Below are positions 60,875-64,000 of a stretch of 64,000 nt of DNA, in pieces; the stretch's first letter is position 1, and every line of letters begins with the position of its first letter. Position numbers and translations under genes: made by a program. The notes under the pieces are model-generated. The model saw only the letters and a list, made by a program, of their open reading frames with translations. It was not told the origin of the DNA and searched no databases. The stretch spans positions 1 to 64,000 of the forward strand of contig JABHDC010000053.1 of assembly GCA_018673255.1 (NCBI GenBank), in the 5' to 3' direction. The stretch comes from Gemmatimonadota bacterium (lineage in GTDB: Bacteria > Latescibacterota > UBA2968 > UBA8231).

Positions 60875-62104
60875 TCAGCCTGGCAGCAGCTGTCGCCAGC
60901 CAGATCCCGTATGCCGCTGGTAGGCGATTGTCACGATCAGCGCCCACAGGATATAAGCAACCGACGTAGCCTGAGCCGCCCCGATGAGTCCGGCTCGCGG
61001 GATCAGAACCAGATTGAGGGCGACATTCACCGTCAATGCCACAGCTGGTCCCCAGAGCGTCACCGGCGGATACCCCTGTCCTGCCAGTTTCGTGTTGAGG
61101 ATGGACGCAAAGCCCGCCGCCACCAGGCCCGGCAGCATCCACACCAGGGGGCCATAGGCGCCGATGTAGTCATCCCCGAAACACCAGTAGATCAATGGTC
61201 GGCCTGCGACGATGACCATGCCGGCAACGAGAAGACTGAACAGGAGGGTCCACCGACCTACGACCAAGCTTGTGGCGTGATCATCGTCGGCGCCACGCAG
61301 CACCTTGGGCAACAACACAGCGCCGGCAACATTTGGCCCCCGCTGAATCATCTCGGCCAGAACGATGGCAATGGCATAGACACCCAGGGCCGGTGCGTCG
61401 AGAAAGTGCTCGACCAGATAGATATCACTACGAAAGAGCAGGAAGATGAGCGTCGCCGACACGGCGCCGCGGCCCCCGACACAACTGGTGGATCGCAGCA
61501 AGCCACCGTCAACTGCGCCGGGCGAAGCGGCAAACGCCGCAGCCACAGACATGGCAAGGGTTGCTGCCGCCAGCCACGCGATCAGGACCGTCGTCAGTCC
61601 AAACTCGAGCCAACTCAGGGCCAGGGCATTGAAGACCAGATAACACGTGATAAACAGGAGCGGGATCAGGGCATAGGGCGCCAGCCGGTCGCTTCCCAGC
61701 AGAATCGCATTGTAGCCGCGTTGCGCGACCAGGACTGTGATCAGTGCCGTCGCCAGGGTCAGTTGCACGGGCGTGAAAGGCCAGCCCCATGGCACGAGGG
61801 ACGTGCCAGCAACGATGACGGTGATCCCCACGGTGCCGGCCAGCAGGGCCAGACAATACCAGGTGGTGTTCTTCCAGATGGAACCCACGCGCTGCGGCTG
61901 ACGTCCGGCGTGGTAGGCGTTGCCGCGCGAGAGCCATTCCCCGAAAAGGAGTCCGCCGAGCAACACACTGGTGGCGACGAGAGCCAGATGACCACGTCCC
62001 TCGGTACCCAGCAGGCGCGCCAGCAATGCTTGATTGGCAAAGCCGAGGCAAAAAGTCAGACCTGTGGCCAGCGCCGTGACCGAGAGGCCACGCAGATAAT
62101 TCAC
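60875..62104 (-). CDS. Wzx-type polysaccharide flippase
   Basis: This 409-aa protein has about 12 helices and begins LTFCLGFANQALLARLLGTEGRGHLAL, the start typical of Wzx/RfbX exporters. It moves lipid-linked repeat units to the periplasm for assembly by the Wzy-like protein. It ends 4 nt before the phosphomannomutase stop region begins and is followed by a 307-nt gap. Length is normal. Confidence 0.9.
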   Translation of the reverse strand: MNYLRGLSVTALATGLTFCLGFANQALLARLLGTEGRGHLALVATSVLLGGLLFGEWLSRGNAYHAGRQPQRVGSIWKNTTWYCLALLAGTVGITVIVAGTSLVPWGWPFTPVQLTLATALITVLVAQRGYNAILLGSDRLAPYALIPLLFITCYLVFNALALSWLEFGLTTVLIAWLAAATLAMSVAAAFAASPGAVDGGLLRSTSCVGGRGAVSATLIFLLFRSDIYLVEHFLDAPALGVYAIAIVLAEMIQRGPNVAGAVLLPKVLRGADDDHATSLVVGRWTLLFSLLVAGMVIVAGRPLIYWCFGDDYIGAYGPLVWMLPGLVAAGFASILNTKLAGQGYPPVTLWGPAVALTVNVALNLVLIPRAGLIGAAQATSVAYILWALIVTIAYQRHTGSGWRQLLPG

Positions 62105-62108
62105 AGTG

Positions 62109-63452
62109 TCAGGCGTGGATGATTGCCAGGACCTCGTCGCGCTTCTCTTCCATACGCTGTCGGGTCAGGGCCTCCAGATTCAGCCGCAGGAGGGGTTCGG
62201 TATTGGAGGCACGCACATTGAAATGCCAGTCGTCGAAACTGACGGAAATCCCATCGATCCGCTCGATCCGGCCATCGCCATAGCGACGAGCCAGTTCATC
62301 GAGCTTCGCCTGGGGGTCATCGACACGAGAGTTGATCTCCCAGGAGATGAAGTAACGATCCTCGATCGACGACAGCAGTCGTGACAGGGGCTCCCCGCCC
62401 CCGTCAGAGAGCATCTGCAACAGGATCAGGGCCGGCACGATACCGGAATCGGCACCGAAGAAATCGCGGAAGTAGTAGTGGCCGGACAACTCGCCGGCAA
62501 ACACGGCATTTTCCTCGAACATGCGCGGCTTGATATAGGAGTGCCCCACACGTTCGACCAGAGATTCGCCCCCCCCGGCTTCGATCCGGTCGCGCACGAC
62601 CCATGAGCAACGTACGTCGGAGATGATCTTTGCCCCCGGCTCGCGCTCCAGGAGATAACAACCCATGAGGGCCGTGAGAAAATCACCCGGGACGAACTTG
62701 CCACGATCATCGACCGCAAAGAACCGATCTCCATCCCCATCGAAAGCAAAGCCGATCGCCGCACCTTCTTCCACCACCCGTCGCTGCAATTCGGCGCGAT
62801 TCTCTTCCTTCATCGGGTCCAACCCGTGATTGGGCAGCGATCCGTCGGGATCCAGATACATGCCAACCAGGTCAACGGGCAGTTGATCAAAAACCCGCTT
62901 CAGAATCGGCCCCACCATGCCATTGCCCGTGTCGGCGACCACCTTCACACGCTGCATGCGGCTCACGTCGACGAGTCCGAGCACACAGTCGATGAAACCT
63001 GCACTCATGTCTCGCTGTTCGATCCGACCACTGCCGGGCGCCTCGACGAAGGCCTCTGTCTCGATGATGTGACGCAGATCCTGGATCCCCGAATCGCCGG
63101 CCAGCAGATAGGGCATTTTGCGCACCATCTTGAAGCCGCAATACTCGGGCGGATTATGTGAGGCGGTGACCATCAGTCCGGGCAGATTCAGTGTGGCGCA
63201 GGCGTAGTAGTACTGGTCCGTACTCACCATACCCAGATCGATGACATCGACCTTCTGCTGTGTCAGTCCTTCGAGCAGCGCCGCACACACAGCAGGACTC
63301 GACAGCCGCATGTCGCGACCGACCACAACCTGCGCCGGCTTAAGATACGTCGCGAAAGCGCGCCCTACGGCGCGGGCCGTGTTCTCATCCAGTTGGCTCG
63401 GGTAGATACCCCGGATATCGTACGCCTTGAAGATCGAGGAATCGACATTCAT
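62109..63452 (-). CDS. manB: Phosphomannomutase / phosphoglucomutase (ManB/AlgC type)
   Basis: This 447-aa enzyme interconverts sugar 1- and 6-phosphates. All four signature loops are visible: TASHNPPE with phospho-Ser98, FDGDGDRFF binding Mg near residue 240, GELSGHYYFRD, and the phosphate loop RASNTEPLLRLN near the end. It supplies mannose-1-phosphate or glucose-1-phosphate for the glycan operon, which it heads. It follows an intrinsic terminator on its upstream side. Confidence 0.95.
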   Translation of the reverse strand: MNVDSSIFKAYDIRGIYPSQLDENTARAVGRAFATYLKPAQVVVGRDMRLSSPAVCAALLEGLTQQKVDVIDLGMVSTDQYYYACATLNLPGLMVTASHNPPEYCGFKMVRKMPYLLAGDSGIQDLRHIIETEAFVEAPGSGRIEQRDMSAGFIDCVLGLVDVSRMQRVKVVADTGNGMVGPILKRVFDQLPVDLVGMYLDPDGSLPNHGLDPMKEENRAELQRRVVEEGAAIGFAFDGDGDRFFAVDDRGKFVPGDFLTALMGCYLLEREPGAKIISDVRCSWVVRDRIEAGGGESLVERVGHSYIKPRMFEENAVFAGELSGHYYFRDFFGADSGIVPALILLQMLSDGGGEPLSRLLSSIEDRYFISWEINSRVDDPQAKLDELARRYGDGRIERIDGISVSFDDWHFNVRASNTEPLLRLNLEALTRQRMEEKRDEVLAIIHA

Positions 63453-63476
63453 CGGTGCCCTGCTCGCTCAATGGTG

Positions 63477-63513
63477 AAAATAAAAAGAGGCCGGGAGTAA
63501 CGAGCTCCCCGCC
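63477..63513 (-). terminator. Rho-independent terminator between the right-edge gene and manB
   Basis: On the minus strand a 9-bp stem with one mismatch (arms GGCGGGGAG and CTCCCGGCC) and a 7-nt loop is followed by TCTTTTTATTTT. It lies 61 nt downstream of the partial gene's stop, so manB needs its own promoter. Confidence 0.7.
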
Positions 63514-63573
63514 TGCTATTGGAATGGGCTGCATCGACGCCAGCACATGGGCGCCATGAGCTGCCATGGCGCG

Positions 63574-64000
63574 TCACTGGAACCGGCGCAGCGTCACATC
63601 CAAATGGCACACACCGTCGGCCGGTTTGTGGTGTTGCACCAGGATCGGTGTCTGGTAGGTTCCCTGCACGATCCGGCCACCCCCGTCCTGTGTGCCACCA
63701 TCGGAGACCAGCAACGACACGTTGCGCTTGAGACGCAGCATCAGTGCCGCTGGTGTCGACAGAACGGCAACAATCCGATCCACGACAGACCGGCCGAAGG
63801 GCAGGTGCTCCATCATCTCGTTGTAGAGGTGGATGAGATCATACGTGGCGTAGTCTCGCGTCTTCTCAGGGATCGCACCTGGATCCCGCAACAGACTGCG
63901 TCCCCTCTGAACCATGTAGCGCAGAGGATCACGCACGATCTCGGGCAGGTCGTTGCGCACCAGCAGCGTCTCGTATTCGTTCACCGTCAGACCCACGTCG
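63574..64000 (-). CDS. Hypothetical protein, C-terminal part (partial)
   Basis: The frame is open to the right edge, so the N-terminus is outside the window. The visible 142 residues are cytoplasmic and mixed alpha-beta, with NEYETLLVRNDLPEIVRDPL, RDYATYDLIHLYNEMMEHLP and HKPADGVCHLDVTLRRFQ at the end. I do not recognise the family. It is upstream of manB on the same strand but separated by a terminator. Confidence 0.65.
   Translation of the reverse strand, partial: DVGLTVNEYETLLVRNDLPEIVRDPLRYMVQRGRSLLRDPGAIPEKTRDYATYDLIHLYNEMMEHLPFGRSVVDRIVAVLSTPAALMLRLKRNVSLLVSDGGTQDGGGRIVQGTYQTPILVQHHKPADGVCHLDVTLRRFQ

Noticed and set aside
60497..62122. A 541-codon open frame on the plus strand
   Set aside because: It is antisense to the flippase gene and crosses the intergenic gap; Gln/Arg-rich and without a domain.

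Overview
The window is high-GC bacterial chromosome (GC-rich third positions throughout), gene-dense, with no rRNA, tRNA, CRISPR array or recognisable transposase gene. The organism is probably a free-living Gram-negative from the FCB superphylum or a near relative such as Latescibacterota. The evidence is a C-terminal YPNPFN sorting-type domain on a secreted protein (51660-54050), a TonB-dependent receptor, UroD-like proteins, sulfatase and phytanoyl-CoA dioxygenase genes, and a DUF6785 membrane protein. The phylum is inference; no marker gene is present.

Layout. 1-6528 (minus) is a group 3d bidirectional NAD-linked [NiFe] hydrogenase operon, hoxF-hoxU-hoxY-hoxH plus its maturation protease, running into a lone receiver-domain protein and a membrane sensor with a GAF domain that is cut by the window edge. 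A sigma-54-like site lies just upstream of hoxF. 6907-12652 (plus) holds a large FG-GAP/VCBS repeat protein, a small cysteine-rich exported protein and a TonB-dependent receptor resembling copper receptors. 12779-20547 carries a GDPD phosphodiesterase, a membrane acyltransferase, a HExxH lipoprotein, an anchored hypothetical, and an AIM24 gene followed by a secreted protein with an NADase-type glycan-binding domain. 20749-27670 (minus) is a chain of rlmKL, a GH43-like beta-propeller, a sulfatase, a nitrilase and an uncharacterised Rossmann-like protein.

27967-35809 holds doxX and marR with shared operator repeats, a kduD-like dehydrogenase with a decayed copy of its own 3' end nearby, two UroD-like proteins, leuB and a DUF362 protein. 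36010-39564 (plus) is a DUF6785 membrane protein, an unknown 240-aa protein and a TIM-barrel sugar isomerase. 39601-51411 includes a TPR protein, a UPF0104 membrane protein, an FAD oxidoreductase overlapping a lactonase, a universal stress protein next to an Na/Pi cotransporter, a phytanoyl-CoA dioxygenase relative, DUF1015, uppP and an HpcH/HpaI aldolase. 51660-54050 is a secreted beta-propeller sugar dehydrogenase-like protein.

54068-63452 (minus) is an exopolysaccharide or O-antigen locus in the order manB, flippase, two GT4 glycosyltransferases, O-antigen ligase/polymerase, GT2 and a WbaP-type initiating sugar transferase; uppP at 49781 recycles the same lipid carrier. A final partial gene enters from the right edge.

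The most unusual non-coding signals are two copies of a palindromic element (49607-49771, nearly one perfect-symmetry hairpin, and a 72-bp internally deleted copy at 12685-12756), the kduD 3' relic at 31327-31455, and the paired TTGAACTT repeats in front of both doxX and marR.
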